Positions 26,026 through 34,739 of a stretch of 48,847 bases of DNA are shown in pieces (the first letter of the stretch is position 1; each line of letters starts with the position of its first letter). The notes beneath the pieces are model-generated. The model had not been told where the DNA came from, made no database searches, and saw nothing but the letters and a program-made list of their open reading frames with translations. Made by a program: the position numbers and the translations under genes. Source of the DNA: an uncultured Muribaculaceae bacterium. Lineage in GTDB: Bacteria; Bacteroidota; Bacteroidia; Bacteroidales; Muribaculaceae. The DNA lies in contig CAJTMM010000007.1 of assembly GCA_910577465.1 (NCBI GenBank), forward strand, positions 6,105-54,951. Direction: 5' to 3'.

Positions 26026-27054
26026 TCAAGTCAAATCTATGATTAATGACACATCAAACACTCCGTTTTCGTTTATAGTGGTAAGCGAATGTTTTTCGGG
26101 GAATAGAGAGCATAGCCTTGCCTTACAGTTTTCAACACCAATTGGAACATCTTTACGAAATTCATCGGCATGTTTCATTATGCTATTATGTGTATGGAAT
26201 TTTAATAATCCCTCCTTTACATTCAGGGATATATGTATCACGCAATCCTGGCATGTCGATGCCCCGTACTTGAATGCGTTTTCAACAAATGTAAGCATGA
26301 GCATAGGTGGAACCTTGAGTGATGCGTCGTCCACACTATATTCCCACTTGATTACAGTATGCTTATTAAGCCGAATGGATTGTAAATCAATGTAATTTTG
26401 TATATAGGTGATTTCGTCGCCTAATGACACAAGCTCCTGCTCAATTGTCACATACGTATATCTGAGCAACTCGGAGAATTTTATAAAAGCGTTTTCCGCT
26501 TTTTCAGAAGTACCTATTACAAGACTGTATAGAGAATTAAGCGTATTGAATAAGAAATGCGGACTGATTTGAGCCTTGAAAACAGCAAGTTCCGCTTTGT
26601 CACGCTGAGCCTCAATTTTTTTCTTCAGGATGAGTTGCTCGTACAATTCTTTTACAAAAGATATAGTAAGTGCATAACCCATTACAAGAGAAAACATCAG
26701 CCACAAAGTCACCGATACACCGAAATTACGTACTTTCGTTTGATATTCACTTAGCGATGGTGTGACAAACTCCATATCGGGAAGTGGATATAGCGAAAGA
26801 AGATATGTAATGATTACAAGTACCGAAATAATGCTTGCTATCTTGTGATATCTCTTTGAAATCAACAATTTAGGCACATTGATACGCATCACCACAAAAT
26901 AGCAACCATACAGATATGCACACGAAATAATAGAAAAGAGTGGCCACTGATAGAACCAATGATGTGCCGGTCCCAATGTTACGAGAATAGGAATAAAGAC
27001 CATACACAGGAATAAATCCAATATCAGGGATGTTTTATTCTCGATTGATTTCAT
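26026..27054 (-). CDS. LytS-type sensor histidine kinase
   Basis: A 342-residue kinase with four membrane helices (about 9-29, 36-56, 71-89, 112-134) and no large periplasmic domain. A short coiled coil follows, then the His_kinase (PF06580) motif AQISPHFLFNTLNSL with phospho-accepting His166 and an ATPase domain with the N-box PPMLMLTFVENAFKYG. A near-consensus promoter is so close upstream that the predicted transcript starts at or within a base or two of the ATG. Confidence 0.93.
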   Translation of the reverse strand: MKSIENKTSLILDLFLCMVFIPILVTLGPAHHWFYQWPLFSIISCAYLYGCYFVVMRINVPKLLISKRYHKIASIISVLVIITYLLSLYPLPDMEFVTPSLSEYQTKVRNFGVSVTLWLMFSLVMGYALTISFVKELYEQLILKKKIEAQRDKAELAVFKAQISPHFLFNTLNSLYSLVIGTSEKAENAFIKFSELLRYTYVTIEQELVSLGDEITYIQNYIDLQSIRLNKHTVIKWEYSVDDASLKVPPMLMLTFVENAFKYGASTCQDCVIHISLNVKEGLLKFHTHNSIMKHADEFRKDVPIGVENCKARLCSLFPEKHSLTTINENGVFDVSLIIDLT

Positions 27055-27058
27055 TGTG

Positions 27059-27090
27059 CAAAGTTAGCTTACGCTTATCTCATCGGCAAA
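27059..27090 (-). promoter_or_regulatory. Promoter of the kinase/response regulator operon
   Basis: On the minus strand TTTG (27087-27090), 20 bases, and TAACTTTG (27059-27066) form a full -33/-7 pair. The expected start of transcription is about 27053-27055, essentially the kinase ATG, implying a leaderless mRNA. Confidence 0.7.
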
Positions 27091-27139
27091 TTATGTACAA
27101 TACGTTTATTTACAAATTTGTGCCGTTTATTTACTGACA

Positions 27140-27170
27140 TTGATAAATGCCGACATTACTTGTATATTTG
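27140..27170 (+). promoter_or_regulatory. Promoter of the coiled-coil lipoprotein gene
   Basis: TTG (27140-27142), a 20-base spacer and TATATTTG (27163-27170) match the Bacteroidota consensus. The lipoprotein ATG follows 20 bases later. The kinase promoter lies back to back with it (divergent). Confidence 0.7.
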
Positions 27171-27189
27171 TAGATTAAATTGATGGACA

Positions 27190-28053
27190 ATGAGATATTT
27201 TCTGATTATAAATGCAATATTTGCCATATTTATGTCGTCATGCAACGATAAAAGTCGTATTGATGAACAACAAACATTGATGGAAACATCAAAACAGGAG
27301 TTGGCTAATGCTTTGCAGGAGCGAGATGAATTATTAAGCCTTGTAAAGGATATTACCACAAATTTGAATCAGATAAAGCATCTTGAGAATATAGTTACAT
27401 TTACCGAGTCACAATCATCAGAAAATCCAGCCCAACGTAGCCAGATACTGTCAGATATATCTAAAATGAGGAAAACGTTACAGAAACGTCGGGAACAGTT
27501 ATCTGAATATGAGTCAAAGCTTCAGGAGTCGTCTAAGAATGCCGGCGATTTAAACGTCATTGTAAATGCGTTACGTCGACAGCTTGATTTACAAGCCGAT
27601 GAGATGGACAATCTTAGATTCCAACTATTGAATGCCAATGAAAGAATCTGCGTATTGAACAATGAGGTTGACTCGCTCAATATGACAGTAGCCGAAGTTT
27701 GCGGAAATCTTGACGCAGTCCAGGCGGCATCAATACGCCTTGAAAACGAAATGAATACTTGTTACTACGTAATAGCATCAAAAAGCCAGCTTAAAGAACA
27801 TCAAATATTGGAAACCGGTTTCTTGCGTAAATCGAAGTTGCTTAAAGGTGATTTCGACAAAGGGTTCTTTGTCATAGGCGACAAACGCAATCTGACTTCA
27901 CTTGATTTAAAATCAAAAAAAATAAAAATACGCACTTCCCACCCTGAAGATTCTTACCGAATAATCGAAACTGAAAAACAGAAAACACTTACAATAATCA
28001 GTCCTGAAAAATTTTGGAGTTTGACCAACTATCTCGTAATACAGTCGGACTGA
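27190..28053 (+). CDS. Coiled-coil lipoprotein of the Bacteroidales Cbp1-like adhesin group
   Basis: A 287-residue lipoprotein with a signal peptide and lipobox (IFMSSC, Cys18). Long heptad-rich coiled coils (about 25-190) are followed by a conserved-looking C-terminal domain (CYYVIASKSQLKEHQIL ... KFWSLTNYLVIQ). The C-terminal pattern resembles, from memory, Bacteroidales proteins annotated as Cbp1-family collagen-binding glycoprotein adhesins. I cannot confirm this by search, and the adhesin function is not visible in the sequence. It is divergent from the two-component system and followed by a terminator. Confidence 0.72.
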   Translation: MRYFLIINAIFAIFMSSCNDKSRIDEQQTLMETSKQELANALQERDELLSLVKDITTNLNQIKHLENIVTFTESQSSENPAQRSQILSDISKMRKTLQKRREQLSEYESKLQESSKNAGDLNVIVNALRRQLDLQADEMDNLRFQLLNANERICVLNNEVDSLNMTVAEVCGNLDAVQAASIRLENEMNTCYYVIASKSQLKEHQILETGFLRKSKLLKGDFDKGFFVIGDKRNLTSLDLKSKKIKIRTSHPEDSYRIIETEKQKTLTIISPEKFWSLTNYLVIQSD

Positions 28054-28073
28054 AGAATGCAAGTTATGAGAAT

Positions 28074-28110
28074 GCGGCGTGGCGGTTTAACTGTCGCGCC
28101 GCGTTTTATT
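28074..28110 (+). terminator. Rho-independent terminator after the coiled-coil lipoprotein gene
   Basis: A 12-bp stem with three G-U pairs (28074-28085 and 28091-28102, loop tttaa) is followed by gttttatt. It ends the lipoprotein transcript before the SusC promoter. Confidence 0.75.
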
Positions 28111-28163
28111 GCCAAATTTATGTTGTCTATTTACGACTCCCTTAAGTATTGTCATAAACCAGA

Positions 28164-28171
28164 TACTTTTG
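28164..28171 (+). promoter_or_regulatory. -7 element for the SusC/SusD operon
   Basis: TACTTTTG matches TAnnTTTG and lies 21 bases before the SusC ATG. The TTG at 28149-28151 is only 12 bases upstream, too close for a standard -33, so activator dependence is possible. Confidence 0.45.
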
Positions 28172-28192
28172 CAGAAATAAATACCATGTCTG

Positions 28193-31100
28193 ATGGGAGT
28201 TCGTAACTTAATATTATTGCTGTTATTAGTGTGTATCAGGCCTTTTGCTGCGTTTTCACAGGCTGTTACAGACTCGATATCTGTAGTGCAAAACATAAGA
28301 ATCAGTGGAGTTGTCCTTGATGAAACCGGCGAACCGGCAATTGGTGCTAACGTAACTCAGAGTGACAATTTGAAAAACGCCACAAGTACTGATATTCACG
28401 GGCGTTTCATATTGCCAGTAACAGATTTACCTGCGAGATTAAAGATATCCTACGTTGGTACAAATACAAAAGTCATAAAGGTTACATCTGATAATATTAA
28501 TGATTTAAAGATACACTTAACCCCTATCCCATCAAGTCTCGATGAAGTAGTGGTGGTCGGTTATGCCACACAGCGAAAAGTTGATTTGACAGGTGCTGTA
28601 TCGTCTATTACATCCACGAGATTATCAGATCGCCCGATAACCAATGTATCGAATGCCTTAGCCGGGCTTGCGGCCGGGCTTACTGTTTCAAATAGCGGTG
28701 GCAATACCCCCGGGTATGAATCGCAAAATATAACAGTGCGCGGTCTCGGCACACTCAATAATGCTGCTCCGCTTGTGGTTGTGGACGGTATGACAGGAAT
28801 AGCCTTGAGTGACATCAATCCACAGGATATAGAAACTATATCGGTGCTGAAGGATGCTGCATCCGCAGCCATTTATGGCTCGAGAGCGGCAAATGGCGTT
28901 ATACTGGTAACGACACGTCGTGGTGCGGAACGTGTGCCAAGAGTTACGTATAGTGGCAATGTGTCGTTTGAAACAGTGGCAAAACGGCTCAATCTTGTGA
29001 CCGACTATGCTGATTTTATGGAAATACAGAATGCCGGACTTATCGTCAACGGACAAGCTCCCCGGTTCTCTCAGGGGAAGATTGATGAATGGCGCAATGA
29101 TGCTGGACGCAATCCCACCATCTATCCCAATACAGACTGGCAAGATCACATATATCGCAACACGTCGGTGGTACAGAATCATAACCTCGCGATAACGGGG
29201 GGTACGAAAACTGTGAATTATAATCTCTCGCTCGGCTATATCAACAATCCCGGCATGGTATATCACACGGATTACGAGCGTTACCAGATGCGTACTAACC
29301 TCGACATCAATATAAAGCCTTGGATAAGCGTAGGCACAAATCTGTTTGGATACTATGATACCAATAACCCGTCGGCAGAGAACGCAGCTGCCGGAGGCGA
29401 TGTCATATTCGGTTACGGTGCATTCAACACTGTACCTGGAATGACTCTCTATGATCCGGTCACAGGTCTTTATGGCGGCATACAGAATCCTGAAGAGGAA
29501 AACGTGAGCAATGCTAACCCATACCGTCGCCAATGGTTCTACAAAGACGAATACCCGGTAAAGACCAAGCGCCTGGTCGGTAAAATATATGCACGCCTTG
29601 TACCGGTCAAAGGACTGACTATTCAGGGTGCCTTCTCTATGAACTATTGGGAGCGAAACATTGAGCATCATCTTACCGACCGCAATCTGTATCGCTTCAC
29701 CTTCGACGGCCCGGTGCTAATCCGTGAGGGTGTGGTGCGCACATATATACGTCGTTACAACTACCGCAACACATTCCGTTCATCCGAAGTGACTGCCCGA
29801 TATGAATTCAATGTCAGCAAACTTGAAGCTTCGGTTTTTGCCGGTATCAGCCAGGAATATAATAAATATGATCAGGATTATTTTATAAAATACGACCTTG
29901 TCGATCCGTCATTGGGTGCTATCGATGCCGGTATGACCAACGGCAGCATTACAGGCAACTATGAGGAATGGGCGATGCGCTCGTATTTCGGTCGTATCAA
30001 TCTAAATTGGGATAACAGATATCTCCTCGAAGTCAATCTCCGTGCTGACGGTTCATCCAAATTTGCACCCGGCCACCGATGGGGATATTTTCCTTCCATT
30101 TCGGCAGGGTGGAGAATTTCTGAAGAGAATTTCATGCGTGGGACATCGTCGTGGCTCAGTCTGCTCAAACTTCGTGCTTCGTATGGCTCGTTGGGCAATA
30201 ACGCTACAACAAGCTATTATATGTATCAATCACTATTCGCCACTGCAAATTATATCCTAAATGGGAACATTGCCGGAGGATTGGCGCAGACCGTACTCGC
30301 CAATCCGGCACTGACATGGGAAAAGACATATATGACCAATATAGGTATAGATTACGCTTTTTTGAATAACCGTTTAAGTGGCTCCGTGGATATATACAAC
30401 AAGGATACAAAAGGCATACTCATATCGTTACCCGCTCCGTTGGAACATGGAACAAGCATTGTGCCAAACCAAAATGCCGGGGAAGTCAATAATAAGGGAG
30501 TTGAGTTTGACATACATTGGAACGACTATATCGGGAAGGTGTCCTATAATGTTGGCTTCAATATGGGGTTCGTGACAAATAAAGTCACTAAATTTCAAGG
30601 CGATGTATCGTCGATAAACGGTGTTTACAAGACCCAGGAGGGAAAACCTATAAACCAACTTTATGTAATTACCGTTGACCGTATCGTACGCGATCAATCA
30701 GACCTCGATTATGTACAGTTGCTTGTAGATAAGAACCCTAATTATTTTGCAACGTACCAACGCCCTGAACTTGGAGATTTTCTCTATCGCGATGCCAACG
30801 GCGACGGCAAACTCGACACGAGTGACCGTGTGGAGATAGGTCACGGCACACTCCCGCAATTCACATTCGGCGCGAACCTCGGATTAAGCTGGAACAACTT
30901 TGATTTCAGTGTACTGTTACAAGGTGTAGGAAACCACAAGGTTTATTACAACAATCAGGCTTTCAGGTTTGTGACCGTCATGGGGCAATCGCTTATCAAA
31001 GATATAACAGACAACGCATGGACGCCCGAAAATCCATACAATTCAATCTATCCGATGCTGCGAAACAACGCCAACGGCAAAAACAACATAGCCAGTGATG

Positions 31101-31327
31101 CTTTCGTGCACAACGCTGCGTATTTACGTTGCAAAAATATCCAGCTTGGCTACACCATACCGCAAAAAATCACCAAGAAATTCTTTGTGGAGAACCTGAA
31201 AATATATGGCAGCATAGACAATCTGTTCACTATCACGAAATTCCCCGGTCTTGACCCTGAGATTGGCGCTAATGTCGGTTATCCGGCAATACGTCAGTAT
31301 TCCGTGGGTATCAACGTATCTTTCTAA
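28193..31327 (+). CDS. SusC/RagA-family TonB-linked outer membrane receptor
   Basis: The 1044-residue protein has a signal peptide (to about 23), a carboxypeptidase-regulatory-like domain (about 34-112, ISGVVLDETGEPAIGANV), the SusC signature region (LDEVVVVGYATQRKVDLTGAVSSI, about 115-140), a plug domain (to about 245) and a C-terminal 22-strand-type barrel ending in YSVGINVSF. SusC proteins import oligosaccharides or peptides with a SusD lid. The SusD gene follows by 4 bases. No glycosidase, sulfatase or protease is adjacent, so the ligand class is open. Confidence 0.95.
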   Translation: MGVRNLILLLLLVCIRPFAAFSQAVTDSISVVQNIRISGVVLDETGEPAIGANVTQSDNLKNATSTDIHGRFILPVTDLPARLKISYVGTNTKVIKVTSDNINDLKIHLTPIPSSLDEVVVVGYATQRKVDLTGAVSSITSTRLSDRPITNVSNALAGLAAGLTVSNSGGNTPGYESQNITVRGLGTLNNAAPLVVVDGMTGIALSDINPQDIETISVLKDAASAAIYGSRAANGVILVTTRRGAERVPRVTYSGNVSFETVAKRLNLVTDYADFMEIQNAGLIVNGQAPRFSQGKIDEWRNDAGRNPTIYPNTDWQDHIYRNTSVVQNHNLAITGGTKTVNYNLSLGYINNPGMVYHTDYERYQMRTNLDINIKPWISVGTNLFGYYDTNNPSAENAAAGGDVIFGYGAFNTVPGMTLYDPVTGLYGGIQNPEEENVSNANPYRRQWFYKDEYPVKTKRLVGKIYARLVPVKGLTIQGAFSMNYWERNIEHHLTDRNLYRFTFDGPVLIREGVVRTYIRRYNYRNTFRSSEVTARYEFNVSKLEASVFAGISQEYNKYDQDYFIKYDLVDPSLGAIDAGMTNGSITGNYEEWAMRSYFGRINLNWDNRYLLEVNLRADGSSKFAPGHRWGYFPSISAGWRISEENFMRGTSSWLSLLKLRASYGSLGNNATTSYYMYQSLFATANYILNGNIAGGLAQTVLANPALTWEKTYMTNIGIDYAFLNNRLSGSVDIYNKDTKGILISLPAPLEHGTSIVPNQNAGEVNNKGVEFDIHWNDYIGKVSYNVGFNMGFVTNKVTKFQGDVSSINGVYKTQEGKPINQLYVITVDRIVRDQSDLDYVQLLVDKNPNYFATYQRPELGDFLYRDANGDGKLDTSDRVEIGHGTLPQFTFGANLGLSWNNFDFSVLLQGVGNHKVYYNNQAFRFVTVMGQSLIKDITDNAWTPENPYNSIYPMLRNNANGKNNIASDAFVHNAAYLRCKNIQLGYTIPQKITKKFFVENLKIYGSIDNLFTITKFPGLDPEIGANVGYPAIRQYSVGINVSF

Positions 31328-31331
31328 ATAA

Positions 31332-33080
31332 ATGAAGCATAAAATGAAGTTCAGATATATATCGGCATTCACCGCCTGCGCTTTGCTTTTCAGCGGATGC
31401 GAGAGTCTTGACTATGTCCCGGGAGACCAGATGTCGGGACAAACTTTCTGGCAGACAGAAGAACATGCCCGTCAGGCAGCCATAGGTATGTATGCAGCGA
31501 TGAAAACCAACTGGTGTTTCGGCATGGAATTTACGTTTGATATGTGTAGCGACCTTGCCGACGGCACTACGCCGTGGTCCGATATTTCTCGTGGAACATC
31601 ATTCGCGTCCAACAGTGCTGGCGTTCAGAATCACTGGCAGTATCTCTATGAACTTGTACATCGTGCTAACACCGTAATCCGCAATGTTACCGGGATGCCT
31701 ATCAGTCAGCAAACAATCGACCGCGTGACCGGCGAGGCAAAATTTATGCGTGCGATGGCTTATTTCCGTATGCTCAACTGCTGGGGTGGTGTACCTTATT
31801 ACGATGAAACTTGTGATATAAATGAGCAGTTCTCCAATCTGAATGCCCCGCGTAGTTCGGAAGATGAAATCCGTCGCCATGTAATCGAGGATTTGACAGA
31901 AGCTATTGAAAAACTGCCCGTAGCATGGGATTCCGCGGATCTCGGACGCGCTACCAAAGGGGCTGCTTATGCCTTGCGGGGAAAGGTGTATCTGTTCAAT
32001 CGCGAGTGGGACAAAGCAATTTCTGATTTTGAGGAAATCGTATATAACAAGACCAACAATTACGGCTATTCGCTTCATCCCAACTATAATGAATTGTTCC
32101 GTCTGTACAATGGGAAACACAGTCCGGAGATGATTTTCTCCATCCAGTCAATAGACGGAAACATTGCCGGATATGCTCTTGACATCGTTTCTTATTTCGG
32201 CAACAAATCAACCATGAGGTTAATCGCAAGTAATTGTATCGTTCCATCAACCACCCTTGTGGATATGTATGAGAATCTTGACGGTTCTCCGTTTGATTGG
32301 GATGATGTTTTTCCGGGTTTCAACAACGGAGATTCTCAACTGCGGCGCAAATATATGAGTGTGGCGATAGATCAGGGTAGCACTGTAGTAACCTCGACGC
32401 TCGATTGTGACACAACAAAAGTGATGGACGCCTATCGAATGCGTGATCCTCGCCTATGCCTGAATGTAATTACTCCGTACTCACATTATCTTGGCACTGA
32501 TGCCGGATCAAATCCAATGGACAAGCAGTTTGTTCTCGCCGATCCCACAAAAGGTGGCGCTCCAATGGAGGCAATGGCGTTTATTCGCAATTCTGAGGGA
32601 TGGAACTCTTATTTCTGGCGCAAATGGATTCCGACGGGGAATCTTGACGGTTACTGGGGTGAGTACAACCGCACACCATACGAATTTCCGCTTATACGTC
32701 TCGGCGATGTGATACTGATGCTTGCCGAGGCATACAATGAGAGCGGTTATACTGACAAGGCTGTGGCAGAGGTCAACAAAGTGCGTGAGCGTGTCGGTAT
32801 GCCCGGTCTTAACTCAGGCGCTGTATGGTTGTCTGTAAATGGCAAAGATGATATGGCAGTCAGGATACAGCGAGAACGAGCCTTTGAACTCGCCGGAGAA
32901 GGTCAGCGTTATTGGGATTTACGCCGTTGGGGGATGCTTGAAAAATCGGTAAAAAACGCAACTGATATTTTCGGAGATCTCATGTACACACGTTCTTATC
33001 AGAGTCGACATGAAATTTGGCCCATACCTCTCGTTGAAATGGAACGGAACACAAATCTTATACAAAATACAGGGTGGTAA
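31332..33080 (+). CDS. SusD/RagB-family outer membrane lipoprotein
   Basis: A 582-residue lipoprotein with lipobox LFSGC (Cys23). The N-terminal region carries the SusD helical TPR-like pattern (EEHARQAAIGMYAAMKTNW ... GEAKFMRAMAYFRMLNCWGGVPYY) and the C-terminal half contains the conserved YPFPL-like (YEFPLIRLGDVILMLAEAYNE) and ERAFELAGEGQRYWDLRRW motifs. It forms the surface lid over the SusC barrel and binds the ligand. It is translated with SusC; no hydrolase follows. Confidence 0.95.
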   Translation: MKHKMKFRYISAFTACALLFSGCESLDYVPGDQMSGQTFWQTEEHARQAAIGMYAAMKTNWCFGMEFTFDMCSDLADGTTPWSDISRGTSFASNSAGVQNHWQYLYELVHRANTVIRNVTGMPISQQTIDRVTGEAKFMRAMAYFRMLNCWGGVPYYDETCDINEQFSNLNAPRSSEDEIRRHVIEDLTEAIEKLPVAWDSADLGRATKGAAYALRGKVYLFNREWDKAISDFEEIVYNKTNNYGYSLHPNYNELFRLYNGKHSPEMIFSIQSIDGNIAGYALDIVSYFGNKSTMRLIASNCIVPSTTLVDMYENLDGSPFDWDDVFPGFNNGDSQLRRKYMSVAIDQGSTVVTSTLDCDTTKVMDAYRMRDPRLCLNVITPYSHYLGTDAGSNPMDKQFVLADPTKGGAPMEAMAFIRNSEGWNSYFWRKWIPTGNLDGYWGEYNRTPYEFPLIRLGDVILMLAEAYNESGYTDKAVAEVNKVRERVGMPGLNSGAVWLSVNGKDDMAVRIQRERAFELAGEGQRYWDLRRWGMLEKSVKNATDIFGDLMYTRSYQSRHEIWPIPLVEMERNTNLIQNTGW

Positions 33081-33169
33081 TGTCCTATCAGTTAACATAA
33101 AAAACCGAGTCAACCTTTTTCAGGAACCGACATAAAATCCTGCTTGCTATCGTCTGTTGAGGGTATTAA

Positions 33170-33200
33170 TTGATTAAGTTGGAAAAAAATTGTAATTTTG
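33170..33200 (+). promoter_or_regulatory. Promoter of the TolC/HlyD/EmrB operon
   Basis: TTG (33170-33172), a 20-base spacer and TAATTTTG (33193-33200) form a full Bacteroidota promoter. Transcription would begin near 33205-33207, giving a leader of about 215 bases before the TolC-family ATG, which is long for this window. Confidence 0.7.
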
Positions 33201-33204
33201 CAAT

Positions 33205-33388
33205 GTGGTTCACAAAGAACCACGTAATATGACAGACATTATATATAGTAAAGGCGAGATACTCACCTCGGTACAAAATTACGCATTCAAGGAAAACTGG
33301 AAGAGTACACAATAAGTGTACTTAAGTTCATTATAAGTACCAATTATTATCACGTGCATTTCTGAACTTGTCATTGCGTACTGCACGT
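33205..33388 (+). promoter_or_regulatory. Structured leader with mutually exclusive hairpins (putative attenuator)
   Basis: Four inverted repeats are seen: A 33205-33223 (gtggttc/gaaccac, 5-base loop), B 33304-33322 (agtacac/gtgtact, loop aataa), C 33318-33340 (gtactta/taagtac, 9-base loop) and D 33352-33388 (acgtgca/tgcacgt, 23-base loop). B and C share the gtact segment 33318-33322, so they cannot form together. The stop codon of the small frame (33313-33315) lies in the loop of B. No poly-T tract follows C or D, so the switch, if real, may act on translation or by another route. Confidence 0.45.
33229..33315 (+). CDS. Putative leader peptide, 28 codons
   Basis: The frame starts at ATG 33229, about 23 bases after the predicted transcription start, and encodes a 28-residue peptide (starting MTDIIYSKGE, ending ENWKSTQ) with no membrane segment and no obvious run of one amino acid. 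Its stop falls in the hairpin B loop. I do not recognise it. It is supported by position and architecture only, so translation is unproven. Confidence 0.35.
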   Translation: MTDIIYSKGEILTSVQNYAFKENWKSTQ

Positions 33389-33422
33389 AATCCAATTAGT
33401 CACATTTTAATCCATTTTATTT

Positions 33423-34739
33423 ATGAACAATCATCGATTGCTCACAGGGTTATTTGCCATAACCTTGTTGAGTGGCGGGGTGTGCATGAGCCAAGACAGA
33501 CAAATGATTTCATTAGAAAGTCTGTTTGATGTTGCAGAGCGTAACAGTATGCAACTCCGTCCGTCATTCGCCGCTGAGGAGGAGTCTAAGCGAGAAATCA
33601 GCGTAGCTCGCAGTGCTCGTCTTCCTGAAGCTAATGCCACATTGTCGCTTAGCTATATAGGCGACGGATTTATAACCAAACGGAATTTCTCGGATTATCA
33701 ACGAGCGCCAATTCCACATTTAGGTACCGGTTTGGGATTAAATATATCTCAGCCGATATACTCCGGAGGTGCCATAACCGCCGGTATCGATCTTGCTGAG
33801 ATAAAAAGCACTGCGGCAAGATATGCCACGGAATTGCAACGCAATAGTATTAGGTTGCAATTGACAGGGCACTACCTTGACTTATATAAATCGATAAATA
33901 TACGTACGGTTGTTGAAAACAATATATCCCAAGCGTCTAAAGTTCTTGAAGAAATGCGAGCCCGATATAAACAAGGCGTAGCATTACAGAATGACATTAC
34001 CCGATATGAATTATTGGTGTCCAATCTCAGGTTGCAGCTTATTAAAATAAATAATCTGATTGATATCCTGAATAGGAATATTGTTGTTACCGCCGGATTA
34101 CCAGAGAACACTGTTGTAGTGCCTGACTCTACCCTACTCTCACGAAGTCTACCATCGGAGACGGAAGATTGGTGGCAGCGTGAGGCTATGGTCAGTGCGC
34201 CGACTCTGAAACTTGCCCGTAGCGGAGTGGAAATCAGCCGTAAGGCTGAGACTCTGGTCCGTAGCGAAAGGTTGCCTAAAATAGGAATACAGGCTGGATG
34301 GACCATGGATGGACCGATCCTTGTAGAAATCCCTCCCATTAACCGGAATTTAAGCTATTGGTATGTTGGTGTGGGTGTAAGTTATAATATATCTTCACTA
34401 TATAAAAGCAATAAGGCTCTTGCAAAGAGTAAGGCAACAACACGTCATGCCTTGCAACAATTGGATGCATTGCAGGAAAATGTGAATTTGGAGGTTCGGG
34501 CTGACTACATACGATACATGGAAGCTTATGAAGAACTTAAAACACAGCATAAAAGTGTCGAACTTGCCGAGCGAAACTACCGCACCATTTCCACACGCTA
34601 TTTAGCTGATATGGCATTGATTACAGATATGCTTGATGCCGCCAATTCCAAACTGGATGCGGAGCAGAAATTGGTTAACGCCCGGATAAATATAATTTAT
34701 AATTATTACAAACTTCTATTTACTTCAGGAAAGATATGA
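33423..34739 (+). CDS. TolC-family outer membrane efflux protein
   Basis: A 438-residue protein with a signal peptide (MNNHRLLTGLFAITLLSGGVCMSQ) and two OEP repeats rich in long amphipathic helices (about 30-220 and 225-435), with NISQPIYSGGAI and VSYNISSLYKSNKAL at the paired beta-strand regions. It should form the trimeric outer-membrane duct of the pump. It overlaps the next gene by 4 bases (ATGA). Confidence 0.92.
   Translation: MNNHRLLTGLFAITLLSGGVCMSQDRQMISLESLFDVAERNSMQLRPSFAAEEESKREISVARSARLPEANATLSLSYIGDGFITKRNFSDYQRAPIPHLGTGLGLNISQPIYSGGAITAGIDLAEIKSTAARYATELQRNSIRLQLTGHYLDLYKSINIRTVVENNISQASKVLEEMRARYKQGVALQNDITRYELLVSNLRLQLIKINNLIDILNRNIVVTAGLPENTVVVPDSTLLSRSLPSETEDWWQREAMVSAPTLKLARSGVEISRKAETLVRSERLPKIGIQAGWTMDGPILVEIPPINRNLSYWYVGVGVSYNISSLYKSNKALAKSKATTRHALQQLDALQENVNLEVRADYIRYMEAYEELKTQHKSVELAERNYRTISTRYLADMALITDMLDAANSKLDAEQKLVNARINIIYNYYKLLFTSGKI

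Larger units (their letters stand above)
33081..33422. other. Leader and promoter region of the efflux operon
   Basis: This 342-base gap holds no large gene. The first 90 bases show no strong terminator for SusD. The rest is a promoter (33170-33200), a predicted 5' hairpin, a 28-codon open frame and further inverted repeats, all listed separately. Confidence 0.75.

Noticed and set aside
28688..29671. Antisense 327-codon frame inside the SusC gene
   Set aside because: It is a shadow of the SusC codon pattern; the product has no recognisable domain and SusC is fully supported.
31599..32120. Antisense 173-codon frame inside the SusD gene
   Set aside because: Shadow frame of a well-supported gene with no independent features.
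33091..33142. Possible terminator after SusD
   Set aside because: The only stems found are 5 bp with a 12-base loop and no T tract, too weak to call.
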